DNA of 64,000 bases from contig NZ_FNSM01000001.1 in NCBI RefSeq assembly GCF_900105415.1, positions 3,386,501 through 3,450,500 on the forward strand, in the 5' to 3' direction. The position numbers were made by a program, and so were the translations under genes. This stretch comes from Streptomyces sp. TLI_105. Its GTDB lineage: Bacteria > Actinomycetota > Actinomycetes > Streptomycetales > Streptomycetaceae. The notes under the pieces were generated by a model that was given only the letters and a program-made list of their open reading frames with translations, was not told where the DNA came from and did not search any database. Numbering within the stretch: position 1 is the first letter of the stretch; every line of letters starts with the position of its first letter. Positions 54,261 through 64,000 of this stretch are shown here, one piece after another.

Positions 54261-55586
54261 CTACGCGTCGGCGCCGGCCTTGCGGCGGCGGGCGACGACC
54301 AGCGCGCCGGCGCCCAGGACGACGGCCCCGGCGGCGGCGAAGCCGAGCGGCAGGGTGTCGTTCGCACCGGTGGCGGCGAGGGTGCCGTTCACGGGGGTGG
54401 CGGACGATCCGCCCTGCTGGGTGGTGTTCGTGTTGCCGCCGGTGGTGACGGTCGGCGCCGGGGTCGGCGTGTCCGTCGGCTTCGGCTTCGGCTTGTCGCC
54501 CTTGTCGGCGGCGAGGATCTCGAAGTCCAGGGTCGAGAAGTCGTCGCCGGTGCCGCAGCTGCCGTCGTTGTTCTCGTACGCGCTGAAGGCGAAGGCCATG
54601 CCCTTGCCGGCCGGGGCGTCCGCGTCGACGGTGAGGCGCAGCTTCACGTCGGCGTGACCGCCCTTGGCGAGCTTGCCGATCTCGATGGCGTCGAGATCCT
54701 CGCCGAAGGACTTCCACTCCTGGTCGCCGGCGGAGAACCACTCGACGGTGATGAGGCGGTCGGTCAGGTCCGTGTCCTCGTCGATGACCTCGTCGGGCTC
54801 GGGGGCCCGCAGGGCGTTGACGTAGGCCTCGACCGCGTCCAGGGTCCGGCCCGTGTCGTTGGTGACGCGCAGCGAGAAGGCGGTGCTCTTGCCGGCCGTG
54901 ACCTTCTTGGGACCGGTCAGCGCGACCTTGAGGGGGGCCTCGTCGGCGCACTCCCCCTCGATCGACTCGGCGAACTCCAGCTCCTCCTTGGCCTCGGCGA
55001 GCTTCTCCTCGGCGGCCTTCTTCACCTTCTCGGCAAGCTTGAGCACGCGCTCGGCGGCGCCCTTGGCGGTGGTGAGGGCGGCCGTGGCCTCCGTCAGCTT
55101 CGCGTCGGCGGCGGTCTTCTTGCCGGCCGCCTCGTCGGCGACGGTCTTCGCGGCGGTGACGGCAGCGGCGGCGGCCGCCTTCTGCTCCTCGGTCGCGTCG
55201 ACGGGCAGGTCCTTCACGGCCTGCTCCGCCTGGGCGAGCGCCTCGTCGGCGGCCGTCTTGGCGGCGGCGGCCTCGTCGGCGGCCTTCTTGGCTTCGGCGA
55301 CGGCGACCACGAGCGGGTTGTCGTCCTTGTCGAGGGCCTTGAGGTCCTCCGTGGCCTTGCCGAGGTCGGCGACGGCCTCGTCGTACTCCTTCTGCGCGAG
55401 CGCGACGGCGGCCTTGAGCTCCTCGATCGACGGCATGTCCTCCTCGGGGTCCTCCTCGCCCGAGGCGGGCTTCTGCGTCGACGTGGACGGCTTGGTGTCG
55501 GCGAACGCCGGCGCGGCCGAGAGGAACACGACCGGGGTGGTCACGGCGGCGGCCACGGCGGTCGCCAGGATGCGGCGGATCTTCAC
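54261..55586 (-). CDS. Cell-wall-anchored surface protein with LAATG sortase signal
   Basis: 441 residues. Signal peptide 1-29 (ends APAFA), then an Ala/Glu/Lys-rich helical, coiled-coil-like stalk (about 50-230; repeats of AAADEAAAAKTAADEALAQA type), a beta-rich domain (about 235-370; PLKVALTGPKKVTAGKSTAF, SLRVTNDTGRTL, FAFSAYENNDGSC), and a Pro/Thr linker. The end is a sortase signal: LAATG at 403-407, a hydrophobic helix and RRRKAGADA. LAxTG is the motif of class E sortases of Streptomyces, so the protein should be covalently attached to peptidoglycan. Function is unknown. GTG start at 55586 with AAAAGG upstream; the longer frame to 55757 is rejected. Confidence 0.87.
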   Translation of the reverse strand: MKIRRILATAVAAAVTTPVVFLSAAPAFADTKPSTSTQKPASGEEDPEEDMPSIEELKAAVALAQKEYDEAVADLGKATEDLKALDKDDNPLVVAVAEAKKAADEAAAAKTAADEALAQAEQAVKDLPVDATEEQKAAAAAAVTAAKTVADEAAGKKTAADAKLTEATAALTTAKGAAERVLKLAEKVKKAAEEKLAEAKEELEFAESIEGECADEAPLKVALTGPKKVTAGKSTAFSLRVTNDTGRTLDAVEAYVNALRAPEPDEVIDEDTDLTDRLITVEWFSAGDQEWKSFGEDLDAIEIGKLAKGGHADVKLRLTVDADAPAGKGMAFAFSAYENNDGSCGTGDDFSTLDFEILAADKGDKPKPKPTDTPTPAPTVTTGGNTNTTQQGGSSATPVNGTLAATGANDTLPLGFAAAGAVVLGAGALVVARRRKAGADA

Positions 55587-55881
55587 GTTGTGGACCTTTT
55601 CCTGGTCAGAGAGAAAGACTGCGAAGAATGGTGGCGGGCGCGCGCCAGCGGCTACCTCACGCGGCGCGGCACCCGGCACGATCGTAGGGCGGGGAGGGGG
55701 TCGCGGGGAGCCCTGTTTCCGCAGCTCGTAGAGGCGTTCCGGGGGCACCGGGGACACAAACCGCGCGAATGCGGGCAGTTGCCCACGGAGGCCGCACTTT
55801 CTGTGTGATCCATGTCATCAGCGCCCGGCGGCCCGCCCCGTAACGTGTCCCCCACACACGTGGAAAGCGAGGCACGCACCG

Positions 55882-57108
55882 ATGTCCGAGCACAGCCCGC
55901 TCGATCTGGCCGAGGGCGACCCCTTCGGCCCGCACAACCTCCCGTACGGCGTCTTCTCCACCGCCGACGAGCCCGGGCGGCGCCGGCTCGGCGTCCGCAT
56001 CGGCGGGCACGTCCTGGACGCGGGTGCCGCGGCGTACGCGCTCGGCTCCCCGTACGCGGCGCTGCTCGCACAGCCCAGCCTCAACCCGCTGCTCGCGGCC
56101 GGGCGGACCGCCTGGCGCGACGTCCGCCGGGCGCTGACGGCCTGGGTGACGGTGCCCGCGCACCGGGCGGACATCGAGCCGCTGCTGCACCCGCTGGACG
56201 CGGTGACGCTCCACCTGCCGTACGAGGTCGCGGACTACGTCGACTTCTACGCGAGCGAGCACCACGCGACGAACGTGGGCCGCATCTTCCGCCCGGACGG
56301 CGACGCGCTCACCCCCAACTGGAAGCACCTGCCGATCGGTTACCACGGTCGCGCGGGAACGGTCGTGGTCTCCGGCACCGATGTCGTACGCCCCTCCGGG
56401 CAGCGCAAGGCCCCGTCGGACCCGGCGCCGGTCTTCGGCCCGTCGGTGAAGCTGGACATCGAGGCGGAGGTCGGCTTCCTGGTCGGCACCCCGTCCGAGC
56501 TCGGCCGGCCCGTCCCGCTCTCCGACTTCCGGGAGCACGTCTTCGGTCTGACGCTGCTCAACGACTGGTCGGCGCGGGACGTGCAGGCCTGGGAGTACGT
56601 GCCGCTGGGCCCGTTCCTCGGCAAGTCGTTCCAGACCTCGGTGTCGGCGTGGGTGACGCCCCTGGAGGCCCTGGACGCCGCCCGGACGGCCCCGCCCGCG
56701 CGCGACTTCCCCCTTCTGCCCTACCTGGACGACGCGGCCGAGGAGGAGCCGGGCGGCTTCGACCTGCGGATCTCGGTGGAGATCAACGGCGAGGTGGTGG
56801 CCGAGCCGCCGTTCTCCTCCATGTACTGGACGGCGGCCCAGCAGCTCGCCCACATGACGGTGAACGGCGCCTCGCTCCGCACCGGCGACCTGTACGGCTC
56901 CGGCACGGTCTCCGGGCCCGAGGTGAACCAGCGCGGCTCGCTCCTGGAGCTCACCTGGAACGGCCGCGACGCCCTCGAACTGCCGGGCGGCAAGCGGACG
57001 TTCCTGGAGGACGGCGACGAGGTCGTCCTCACGGCCTGGGCGCCGGGCCCGGACGGCACCCGGGTGGCCCTCGGCGAGGTCCGCGGCCGGATCGTCCCCT
57101 CGGCCTGA
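55882..57108 (+). CDS. fahA: Fumarylacetoacetase
   Basis: 408-residue hydrolase that splits fumarylacetoacetate into fumarate and acetoacetate in the last step of tyrosine/homogentisate breakdown. The N-terminal beta domain (DPFGPHNLPYGVFSTADEPG) and catalytic C-terminal domain are complete: VDFYASEHHATNVGRIFRP (metal Asp and catalytic His), GYHGRAGTVVVSG, DIEAEVGFLVG (Glu ligands), LNDWSARDVQAWEYVPLGPF and the late GSGTVSGPE. Length equals that of the eukaryotic and actinobacterial enzymes. Start MSEHSPLDLAEGDPFG at 55882. It stands alone and ends in an 18-bp terminator shared with nuoN. Confidence 0.93.
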   Translation: MSEHSPLDLAEGDPFGPHNLPYGVFSTADEPGRRRLGVRIGGHVLDAGAAAYALGSPYAALLAQPSLNPLLAAGRTAWRDVRRALTAWVTVPAHRADIEPLLHPLDAVTLHLPYEVADYVDFYASEHHATNVGRIFRPDGDALTPNWKHLPIGYHGRAGTVVVSGTDVVRPSGQRKAPSDPAPVFGPSVKLDIEAEVGFLVGTPSELGRPVPLSDFREHVFGLTLLNDWSARDVQAWEYVPLGPFLGKSFQTSVSAWVTPLEALDAARTAPPARDFPLLPYLDDAAEEEPGGFDLRISVEINGEVVAEPPFSSMYWTAAQQLAHMTVNGASLRTGDLYGSGTVSGPEVNQRGSLLELTWNGRDALELPGGKRTFLEDGDEVVLTAWAPGPDGTRVALGEVRGRIVPSA

Positions 57109-57120
57109 CCTCCATACCCA

Positions 57121-57160
57121 CGCGAAGGGCCCGGCTCGCCCCCGAGCCGGGCCCTTCGCG
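57121..57160. terminator. Bidirectional terminator, 18-bp stem
   Basis: Perfect inverted repeat CGCGAAGGGCCCGGCTCG (57121-57138) and its complement (57143-57160) with a CCCC loop, between convergent fahA and nuoN1. It is one of the strongest hairpins in the window. Confidence 0.92.
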
Positions 57161-57173
57161 CGTACCGGCCGGG

Positions 57174-58823
57174 CTACCGGACGAACGTGCTCGCCTGGTT
57201 CGCCAGGTCCAGGAAGTACTGCGGGGCGAGGCCGAGGGCCAGGGTGACCGCGACGCCCGCCGTGATCGTGATGCTCGTCAGGGCCGAGGGCACGGCGACC
57301 GTGGGGCCGTCCGCCTTCGGCTCGCTGAAGAACATGAGCACGATGACCCGGATGTAGAAGAACGCGGCGATCGCCGAGGAGATCACACCGACCACGACGA
57401 GGGCGCCCGCGCCGCCGTCCGCCGCCGCCTTGAAGACCGCGAACTTTCCGGAGAAGCCGGAGGTCAGCGGGATGCCGGCGAAGGCGAGCAGGAAGACCGC
57501 GAAGACCGCCGCGACGAGCGGCGAACGGCGCCCGAGCCCGGCCCACTTGGACAGGTGGGTGGCCTCGCCGCCCGCGTCCCGGACCAGGGTGACGACGGCG
57601 AACGCGCCGATCGTCACGAAGGAGTACGCCCCCAGGTAGAAGAGGACGGACGAGATCCCGCTCGGGGTCGCGGCGATGACACCCGCGAGCAGGAAGCCCG
57701 CGTGCGCGATCGACGAGTACGCCAGGAGCCGCTTGATGTCGGTCTGGGTGATGGCGACGATCGCACCGCCCAGCATGGTGACGATGGCGACGCCCCACAT
57801 GACCGGGCGCCAGTCCCAGGTGAGGCCCGGGAGCACCACGTACAGCAGGCGGAGCAGCGCGCCGAACGCGGCGACCTTGGTCGCGGCGGCCATGAAGCCG
57901 GTGACCGGTGTCGGGGCGCCCTGGTAGACGTCCGGGGTCCACATGTGGAACGGCACGGCGCCGACCTTGAAGAGGAGCCCCACGAGGACCATGGCGAAGC
58001 CGATGAGCAGCAGCGCGTCGTTGCCCATGGTGTCGGCGAGCGCCGGGTCGACGGCGCCGATGGAGCCGTCGACGACGCGGGCGATGGTGGCGTACGAGAC
58101 GGAGCCCGCGTAGCCGTAGAGCAGGGCGATCCCGAAGAGCAGGAAGGCCGAGGAGAAGGCGCCGAGCAGGAAGTACTTGACGGCCGCCTCCTGCGACATC
58201 AGCCGCTTGCGGCGGGCGACGGCGCAGAGCAGGTACAGCGGGAGGGAGAAGACCTCCAGGGCGACGAAGAGCGTCAGGAGGTCGTTGGCGGCGGGGAAGA
58301 CCAGCATGCCGGAGATCGCGAAGAGCGCGAGCGGGAAGACCTCGGTGGTGGTGAACCCGGCCTTGACGGCGGCCTTCTCCTGGTCGCTGCCGGGGACGGC
58401 GGCGGCCTCGGCGGCGAAGGAGTCGACCTTGTGGCCGTGGTCGGCCGGGTCGAGCCTGCGCTCGGCGAAGGTGAAGACCGCCACGACGGAGGCGAGGAGG
58501 ATGGTGCCCTGGAGGAAGAGGGCGGGTCCGTCGACGGCGACGGCTCCCATGGCCGCGATGTGGGCCTTGGTGGAGCCGTAACCGCCCGCCGCCAGGCCGA
58601 CGATCGCGGCGAAGGCGGCGACGAGCGCGAGGACGGACAGGAAGACCTGGCTGTGGTAGCGGGCCTTGCGGGGCACGAAGGCCTCGACGAGGACGCTGAC
58701 GATCGCGGCGCCGAGCACGATGAGCACGGGTGAGAGCTGCGTGTACTCGATGTGGGGCGCCGGAATCTTGTCCAGCGGCTCGGCAGCTGTCGTCCACAAG
58801 CTGTGGACAGCCATGGAACTCAC
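57174..58823 (-). CDS. nuoN: NADH-quinone oxidoreductase subunit N
   Basis: 549-residue antiporter-like subunit, last gene of the main nuo operon. TM5 Glu in LFVALEVFSLPLYLLCAVAR and TM7 Lys in LLFKVGAVPFHMWTPDVYQG are conserved. A loop of about 50 residues after TM3 (DPADHGHKVDSFAAEAAAVP...) makes it longer than nuoN2. GTG start at 58823 overlaps the nuoM stop (GTGA) and has GGAGGC upstream; the internal ATG 9 bases later is an alternative. It ends 14 bases before the strong terminator. Confidence 0.95.
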   Translation of the reverse strand: MSSMAVHSLWTTAAEPLDKIPAPHIEYTQLSPVLIVLGAAIVSVLVEAFVPRKARYHSQVFLSVLALVAAFAAIVGLAAGGYGSTKAHIAAMGAVAVDGPALFLQGTILLASVVAVFTFAERRLDPADHGHKVDSFAAEAAAVPGSDQEKAAVKAGFTTTEVFPLALFAISGMLVFPAANDLLTLFVALEVFSLPLYLLCAVARRKRLMSQEAAVKYFLLGAFSSAFLLFGIALLYGYAGSVSYATIARVVDGSIGAVDPALADTMGNDALLLIGFAMVLVGLLFKVGAVPFHMWTPDVYQGAPTPVTGFMAAATKVAAFGALLRLLYVVLPGLTWDWRPVMWGVAIVTMLGGAIVAITQTDIKRLLAYSSIAHAGFLLAGVIAATPSGISSVLFYLGAYSFVTIGAFAVVTLVRDAGGEATHLSKWAGLGRRSPLVAAVFAVFLLAFAGIPLTSGFSGKFAVFKAAADGGAGALVVVGVISSAIAAFFYIRVIVLMFFSEPKADGPTVAVPSALTSITITAGVAVTLALGLAPQYFLDLANQASTFVR

Positions 58824-60427
58824 TTGGCCGCCTCCACGTTCTGAATCTGGGGCTGGGGGTCCTTCTGCTGGACGTCGGACATGGTGTACTGCACGGCCGG
58901 GTTGACGACGTCCGTCAGCGGCTTCGGGAAGACGCCGAGGAAGATCAGGACGGCGATCAGCGGGACGACCACGGCCAGTTCGCGCGCCCGCAGGTCGGGC
59001 AGCGCCCGGACCTCCTCCTTCACCGGCCCGGTCATCGTCCGCTGGTACAGGACGAGGGTGTAGAGCGCGGCGAGGACGATGCCGGTGGTGGCGATGATCC
59101 CGGCCACCGGGTACCGGGCGAACGTGCCGACCAGTACCAGGAACTCGCTGACGAACGGGGCGAGTCCGGGCAGCGACAGGGTCGCGAGGCCGCCGATCAG
59201 GAAGGTGCCGGCGAGCACCGGGGCGACCTTCTGCACACCGCCGTAGTCGGCGATGAGCCGCGAGCCGCGCCGGGAGATCAGGAAGCCGGCGACGAGCATG
59301 AGCGCGGCCGTGGAGATGCCGTGGTTGACCATGTAGAGCGTGGCGCCGGACTGGCCCTGGCTGGTCATCGCGAAGATGCCCAGGATGATGAAGCCGAAGT
59401 GCGAGATCGAGGCGTAGGCGACCAGGCGCTTGATGTCCCGCTGGCCGACCGCGAGCAGCGCGCCGTACACGATGCTGATCAGGGCGAGGACGACGATCGC
59501 GGGCGTGGCCCACTTCGACGCCTCGGGGAAGAGCCCGAGGCAGAAGCGGAGCATCGCGAAGGTGCCGACCTTGTCGACGACGGCGGTGATGAGGACGGCG
59601 ACCGGGGCGGTGGCCTCCCCCATCGCGTTCGGCAGCCAGGTGTGCAGCGGCCAGAGCGGCGCCTTCACGGCGAAGGCGAAGAAGAAGCCGAGGAAGAGCA
59701 GCCGCTCGGTGGTGGTCGCCATGTCGAGCGAGCCGTTGGCCCGGGCCTCGGTGATCTCGGTGAGCGAGAAGTTCCCCGCGACCACGTAGAGCCCGATGAC
59801 GGCGGCCAGCATGATCAGGCCGCCGACGAGGTTGTAGAGGAGGAACTTGACCGCCGCGTACGAGCGCTGGGCCGCCGCGTTCTCGTCGGAGCCGCTGTGG
59901 GCGCGGTCGCCGAAGCCGCCGATGAGGAAGTACATCGGGATGAGCATGGCTTCGAACAGGATGTAGAAGAGGAAGACGTCGGTGGCCTCGAAGGAGAGGA
60001 TCACCATCGCCTCGACCATGAGGATCAGGGCGAAGAAGCCCTGCGTCGGCCGCCACCTCTTCGAGGAGGTCTCCAGGGGGTCGGCGTCGTGCCAGCCGGC
60101 CAGGATCACGAAGGGGATCAGCAGGGCGGTGAGCGCGATGAGCGCCACGCCGATGCCGTCGACGCCGAGTTCGTACCGGACGCCGAAGTCCTTGATCCAG
60201 GAGTGCGACTCGATCAGCTGGTACCGATCGCCGCCGGGCTCGAAGCGCGCGAAGACGACGGCGGCGAGCACGAGGGTGGCGAGCGAGACGAGCAGTGCCA
60301 GCCACTTGGCGGCGGTGCGGCGGGCGGCGGGGACGGCGGCGGTGAGGACCGCGCCGGCCGCCGGCAGCAGCGCCGTCGCCGTGAGGAGCGGGAAGCCCGC
60401 GTTGACCACTTGGGACATGGGAGTCAC
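58820..60427 (-). CDS. nuoM: NADH-quinone oxidoreductase subunit M
   Basis: 535-residue antiporter-like subunit. TM5 Glu in [20 protein letters not shown] and TM7 Lys in [20 protein letters not shown] are present. The start is taken as the GTG at 60427 because it overlaps the nuoL stop in the GTGA fashion used through this operon and has GAGGG upstream; the ATG at 60418 (MSQVVNAG) is nearly as good. Downstream coupling to nuoN is by a 4-base overlap. Confidence 0.94.
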   Translation of the reverse strand: MTPMSQVVNAGFPLLTATALLPAAGAVLTAAVPAARRTAAKWLALLVSLATLVLAAVVFARFEPGGDRYQLIESHSWIKDFGVRYELGVDGIGVALIALTALLIPFVILAGWHDADPLETSSKRWRPTQGFFALILMVEAMVILSFEATDVFLFYILFEAMLIPMYFLIGGFGDRAHSGSDENAAAQRSYAAVKFLLYNLVGGLIMLAAVIGLYVVAGNFSLTEITEARANGSLDMATTTERLLFLGFFFAFAVKAPLWPLHTWLPNAMGEATAPVAVLITAVVDKVGTFAMLRFCLGLFPEASKWATPAIVVLALISIVYGALLAVGQRDIKRLVAYASISHFGFIILGIFAMTSQGQSGATLYMVNHGISTAALMLVAGFLISRRGSRLIADYGGVQKVAPVLAGTFLIGGLATLSLPGLAPFVSEFLVLVGTFARYPVAGIIATTGIVLAALYTLVLYQRTMTGPVKEEVRALPDLRARELAVVVPLIAVLIFLGVFPKPLTDVVNPAVQYTMSDVQQKDPQPQIQNVEAAK

Positions 60428-62361
60428 ACCGCCCTCATCAGCAGGGTCGCGGCGATCAGCACCGCCGTACCTCCGAACATGGAGACCGCGTACGTGCGGG
60501 CGTAGCCGTTCTGGAGCTTGCGCAGCCGGCCGGAGAGTCCTCCGACGGCGGCCGCGGTGCCGTTGACGACGCCGTCGACCAGGCTGTGGTCGACGTAGAC
60601 CAGCGAGCGGGTCAGGTGCGTGCCGCCGGTGACGAAGACGGCGTGGTTGAAGTCGTCCTGGAGCAGGTCGCGGCGGGCGGCCCGGGTGAGGAGCGAGCCG
60701 CGCGGGGCGACCACCGGGACGGGCCGGCGGCCGTACTGGAGGTACGCGAGGCCGACGCCGATCACCATGACGGCGACGGTGGCGGCGGTGACGGCGGCGG
60801 CGCTGACCGGCGAATGGCCGTGCTCGAAGCCGGTGACCGGCTCCAGCCACTCGACGAATCCGGCGAACTCGAAGACGGCGCCCGCGGCGACCGAGCCGAC
60901 GGCCAGCAGGACCATCGGGATGACCATGGACTTGGGCGACTCGTGCGGGTGGGGCATGGCGCCCGCCGCGTGCTCGGCGGCCGGCTCGGCGCTGGGCGCC
61001 TGGTCGGCGTCCGGCGCCGGCTGCCAGCGCTTCTCGCCGAAGAAGGTCATCAGCATCACGCGGGTCATGTAGTACGCGGTGATGGCGGCGCCGAGCAGGG
61101 TGACCGCGCCGAGGATCCAGCCCTCGGTGCCGCCCTTGGCGAAGGCCGCCTCGATGATCTTGTCCTTGGAGAAGAAGCCGGACAGGCCGGGGAAGCCGAT
61201 GATCGCGAGGTAGCCGAGGCCGAAGGTGACGAAGGTGACCGGCATGTACTTCCGCAGGCCGCCGTACTTCCGCATGTCGACCTCGTCGTTCATGCCGTGC
61301 ATGACCGAACCGGCGCCGAGGAACAGCCCGGCCTTGAAGAAGCCGTGCGTCACCAGGTGCATGATCGCGAAGACGTAGCCGATGGGGCCGAGGCCGGCCG
61401 CCAGGATCATGTATCCGATCTGCGACATCGTCGAACCGGCGAGGGCCTTCTTGATGTCGTCCTTGGCGCAACCGACGATCGCACCGAAGAGGAGCGTGAC
61501 GGCGCCGACCACGGTGACGACGAGCTGCGCGTCCGGCGCCGCGTTGAAGATGTCGGCGGAGCGGACGATCAGATAGACACCGGCGGTCACCATCGTGGCC
61601 GCGTGGATGAGGGCCGAGACCGGGGTCGGGCCCTCCATCGCGTCCCCGAGCCAGGACTGCAGCGGCACCTGGGCCGACTTGCCGCAGGCGGCGAGGAGCA
61701 GCATCAGGCCGATGGCGGTGAGCTTCCCCTCGCCCGTCTGGTCCGTCGCCCCGAGCACCGGCCCGAAGGCGAAGGTGCCGAAGGTGGTGAACATGATCAT
61801 GATGGCGATGGAGAGGCCCATGTCGCCGACCCGGTTGACCAGGAAGGCCTTCTTCGCGGCGGTGGCCGCCGTGGGCTTGTGCTGCCAGAAGCCGATCAGG
61901 AGGTACGAGGCGAGGCCGACGCCCTCCCAGCCGAAGTACAGCAGCAGGTAGTTGTCGGCGAGGACGAGCAGGAGCATCGCCGCGACGAACAGGTTGAGGT
62001 AGCCGAAGAACCGGCGGCGGCGCTCGTCGTGCTCCATGTATCCGATGGAGTAGACGTGGATGAGCGTGCCGACCCCGGTGATCAGCAGGACGAAGGTCAT
62101 CGACAGCTGGTCGAGCTGGAAGGCCATGTCCGCCTGGAAGCCCTCGACGGGGATCCAGGTGAAGAGCCGCTGGTGCAGGGCCCGGTCCTCGGCGCCCTTG
62201 CCGAGCATGTCGGCGAAGAGCGCCAGGCCGATCACGAAGGAGACGGCCGCGAGCAGCGTGCCGAGCCAGTGCCCGGACTTGTCGAGCCGCCGCCCGCCGA
62301 GGAGCAGCACCGCCGCGCCGAGCAGGGGCGCCCCGATGAGCAGCGCAATGAGATTTTCCAC
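60424..62361 (-). CDS. nuoL: NADH-quinone oxidoreductase subunit L
   Basis: 645-residue terminal antiporter-like subunit. Helix 5 ([20 protein letters not shown]) and the helix 7 region ([40 protein letters not shown]) carry the conserved Glu, Lys and His residues, and the long lateral helix lies in the last 60 residues. A hydrophilic His/Pro-rich insertion (about 445-480) breaks the later helices. GTG start ([10 protein letters not shown]) at 62361, 10 bases after nuoK. Confidence 0.95.
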   Translation of the reverse strand: MENLIALLIGAPLLGAAVLLLGGRRLDKSGHWLGTLLAAVSFVIGLALFADMLGKGAEDRALHQRLFTWIPVEGFQADMAFQLDQLSMTFVLLITGVGTLIHVYSIGYMEHDERRRRFFGYLNLFVAAMLLLVLADNYLLLYFGWEGVGLASYLLIGFWQHKPTAATAAKKAFLVNRVGDMGLSIAIMIMFTTFGTFAFGPVLGATDQTGEGKLTAIGLMLLLAACGKSAQVPLQSWLGDAMEGPTPVSALIHAATMVTAGVYLIVRSADIFNAAPDAQLVVTVVGAVTLLFGAIVGCAKDDIKKALAGSTMSQIGYMILAAGLGPIGYVFAIMHLVTHGFFKAGLFLGAGSVMHGMNDEVDMRKYGGLRKYMPVTFVTFGLGYLAIIGFPGLSGFFSKDKIIEAAFAKGGTEGWILGAVTLLGAAITAYYMTRVMLMTFFGEKRWQPAPDADQAPSAEPAAEHAAGAMPHPHESPKSMVIPMVLLAVGSVAAGAVFEFAGFVEWLEPVTGFEHGHSPVSAAAVTAATVAVMVIGVGLAYLQYGRRPVPVVAPRGSLLTRAARRDLLQDDFNHAVFVTGGTHLTRSLVYVDHSLVDGVVNGTAAAVGGLSGRLRKLQNGYARTYAVSMFGGTAVLIAATLLMRAV

Positions 62362-62371
62362 GTTCAGCCCC

Positions 62372-62671
62372 TCACAGCTTCATCAGGCTGGCGTCATCGA
62401 CCGAGGCCGAGTGGCGGGCACGGAAGACGGACACGATGATCGCGAGCCCGACGACGACCTCCGCGGCGGCGACGACCATCGTGAAGAAGGCGATGATCTG
62501 GCCGTCGAGGTTGCCGTGCATGCGGGAGAACGTGACGAACGCGAGGTTGCAGGCGTTGAGCATGAGCTCGACGCACATGAAGACGACGATCGCGTTGCGC
62601 CGGATCAGCACCCCGGCCGCACCGATGGTGAACAGCAGGGCCGCGAGGTACAGGTAGTTGACGGGGTTCAC
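62372..62671 (-). CDS. nuoK: NADH-quinone oxidoreductase subunit K
   Basis: 99-residue three-helix subunit with membrane glutamates in [20 protein letters not shown] and [23 protein letters not shown] start overlaps the nuoJ stop by 4 bases. It is of standard family length, in contrast to nuoK2, which has a longer charged tail. Confidence 0.95.
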   Translation of the reverse strand: MNPVNYLYLAALLFTIGAAGVLIRRNAIVVFMCVELMLNACNLAFVTFSRMHGNLDGQIIAFFTMVVAAAEVVVGLAIIVSVFRARHSASVDDASLMKL

Positions 62672-63495
62672 CGGGTGGCCTCCTCTTCGTCCCGGTCCCG
62701 GCCGAGCCGCTCCTCGGAGCGCTGCTCCAGTGCCTTGAGGTCGGCCATCGCCTCGGTGGACACGTCCCGGATCTGGCCCCGCTTGCGCAGGGTCTGCATG
62801 ACGGTGAGCTCCGACGCGGTGCCGTCGGGCAGCAGACCGGCGATGTCCACGGCGTTGTGCCGGGCGTACACACCGGGCGCGGGCAGCGGCGGGACGTGCT
62901 TGCCCTCGCGCACGCGCTGCTCGGACAGCTCGCGCTGGGTGCGGGCCCGCTCGGTCCGCTCCCGGTGGGTGAGCACCATCGCGCCGACGGCCGCCGTGAT
63001 CAGCAGCGCGCCGGTGATCTCGAAGGCGAAGACGTACTTGGTGAAGATGAGGGCGGCGAGGCCCTCGACGTTCCCGCCGTGGGCGCTGTTGGCCGTGCCG
63101 AGGCCGGCGAACTCCGTCAGCGAGGCGTTCCCGATGCCGGCGGCGAGCAGGATGCCGAAGCCGAGACCGCAGGCGACGGCCAGCAGGCGCTGGCCCTTGA
63201 GGGTCTCCTTCAGCGAGTCCGCGGCGGTGACACCGACCAGCATGACGACGAAGAGGAAGAGCATCATGATCGCGCCGGTGTAGACGACGATCTGGACGAT
63301 GCCGAGGAAGTACGCGCCGTTCGCCAGGTAGAAGACCGCGAGGACGATCATCGTGCCGGCGAGGGAGAGCGCGGAGTGCACGGCCTTCCTCATCAGGATC
63401 GTGGACAGCGCGCCGGCGACGGCTACGGTGCCCAGGACCCAGAACTGGAAGGCCTCACCGGTGGAAGTCGTGTACGCCGCGAGGTTCGCGCTCAT
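62668..63495 (-). CDS. nuoJ: NADH-quinone oxidoreductase subunit J
   Basis: 275 residues: five membrane helices (about 1-180) with [20 protein letters not shown], then a hydrophilic C-terminal extension of about 90 residues ([20 protein letters not shown] ... DRDEEEATR) not present in nuoJ2 or E. coli NuoJ but usual in actinomycetes. ATG start at 63495 overlaps the nuoI stop (ATGA). Confidence 0.95.
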   Translation of the reverse strand: MSANLAAYTTSTGEAFQFWVLGTVAVAGALSTILMRKAVHSALSLAGTMIVLAVFYLANGAYFLGIVQIVVYTGAIMMLFLFVVMLVGVTAADSLKETLKGQRLLAVACGLGFGILLAAGIGNASLTEFAGLGTANSAHGGNVEGLAALIFTKYVFAFEITGALLITAAVGAMVLTHRERTERARTQRELSEQRVREGKHVPPLPAPGVYARHNAVDIAGLLPDGTASELTVMQTLRKRGQIRDVSTEAMADLKALEQRSEERLGRDRDEEEATR

Positions 63496-64000
63496 GCGTC
63501 CGCCCCCTCCGGCTCGTCCTTCTCCCCCTTGGACACGGCGACCTGACGGACCGTGCCGGGCGCCGCCTCGATGACGAGCCCCCGGTAGTAGTCCTGCTCG
63601 GTCATGCCCGGGAAGATCGCGTGCGGGGTGTCGACCATGGTCTCCTCCAGGCCCGCGAGGAGCTGCTCCTTGGTGTAGATCAGGTTCTCGCGGGAGGAGT
63701 CGGCCAGCTCGAACTGGTTGGTCATCGTCAGCGCGCGCGTGGGGCACGCCTCGATGCACAGTCCGCAGAGGATGCAGCGGGCGTAGTTGATCTGGTAGAC
63801 GCGGCCGTACCGCTCGCCCGGCGAGTAGCGCTCCTCGTCGGTGTTGTCCGCGCCCTCGACGTAGATGGCGTCGGCGGGACAGGCCCAGGCGCACAGCTCG
63901 CAGCCGACGCACTTCTCCAGGCCGTCGGGGTGACGGTTGAGCTGGTGCCGGCCGTGGAAGCGGGGCGCCGTCGTCTTCTGCTGCTCCGGGTACTGCTCCG
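63492..64000 (-). CDS. nuoI: NADH-quinone oxidoreductase subunit I (5' end beyond window)
   Basis: The C-terminal 168 residues are visible and the start lies past position 64000. Both 4Fe-4S motifs are present: [12 protein letters not shown] and [12 protein letters not shown], separated by the NuoI loop with [12 protein letters not shown]. The end ([20 protein letters not shown]) is the usual charged tail. Differences from nuoI2 ([11 protein letters not shown]) show the two clusters are old paralogues rather than a recent copy. Upstream genes of the main operon, probably including nuoD-H, lie outside the window. Confidence 0.95.
   Translation of the reverse strand, partial: EQYPEQQKTTAPRFHGRHQLNRHPDGLEKCVGCELCAWACPADAIYVEGADNTDEERYSPGERYGRVYQINYARCILCGLCIEACPTRALTMTNQFELADSSRENLIYTKEQLLAGLEETMVDTPHAIFPGMTEQDYYRGLVIEAAPGTVRQVAVSKGEKDEPEGADA

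Overview
The window is a stretch of chromosome from a high-GC actinomycete, almost certainly a Streptomyces. The evidence is G/C at nearly every third codon position, frequent GTG and TTG starts, GGAGG-type ribosome binding sites, and gene order. The order includes rpoB-rplL-rplJ / rplA-rplK-nusG-secE-tRNA-Trp, tRNA-Thr-tRNA-Met-rpmG-maoC-murB, two nuo clusters and a korAB pair. All functional calls come from reading the sequence and from family knowledge; no database search was run.

Left part (1-16 kb). Translation and transcription genes lie on the minus strand: the 5' end of rpoB, rplL, rplJ with a long attenuator-like leader, a lipoprotein, rplA, rplK, nusG, secE and tRNA-Trp. They are followed by an aminotransferase, an adenosine-deaminase-like enzyme, a TetR regulator divergent from an NAD(P)-binding reductase, and a MITE-like inverted-repeat element. 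Next come murB, a two-gene MaoC hydratase pair, rpmG, three tRNAs (Met, Thr, Tyr), an amidohydrolase that has lost several catalytic residues, and yajQ.

Middle part (15.7-43 kb). An alkylation-repair pair (ogt, alkB), an amino-acid permease, yccF-htpX and mscL lead into a ten-gene complex I-like operon (minus strand, 20.1-30.0 kb). It has nuoA, B, C, H, I, J, K, L, M and N but no nuoD, E, F or G, and its NuoC carries a tail of about 320 residues with repeats. Divergent from it, in order, are two duplicated histidine kinases, a LuxR-type response regulator and 2-oxoglutarate:ferredoxin oxidoreductase (korA, korB). The layout suggests a ferredoxin-fed, NADH-independent respiratory module. The interval is rich in tandem and dispersed repeats. 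Convergent to korB is an operon of one lipoprotein and two Ser/Thr kinases, each fused through an internal twin-arginine-like membrane segment to an extracytoplasmic Leu/Ile/Val-binding-type receptor.

Right part (43-64 kb). This is a mixed accessory and housekeeping region: two HxlR regulators each divergent from a target gene (a quinone-reductase-like protein and an MFS exporter), RarD, a truncated membrane-protein remnant, DUF4291, an F420-type reductase, a secreted M28 aminopeptidase, a LolA-like protein, a long-chain polyprenyl synthase (probably for menaquinone), a sortase-type surface protein and fumarylacetoacetase. The window ends inside the 3' half of the regular 14-subunit-type nuo operon (nuoN, M, L, K, J and partial I).
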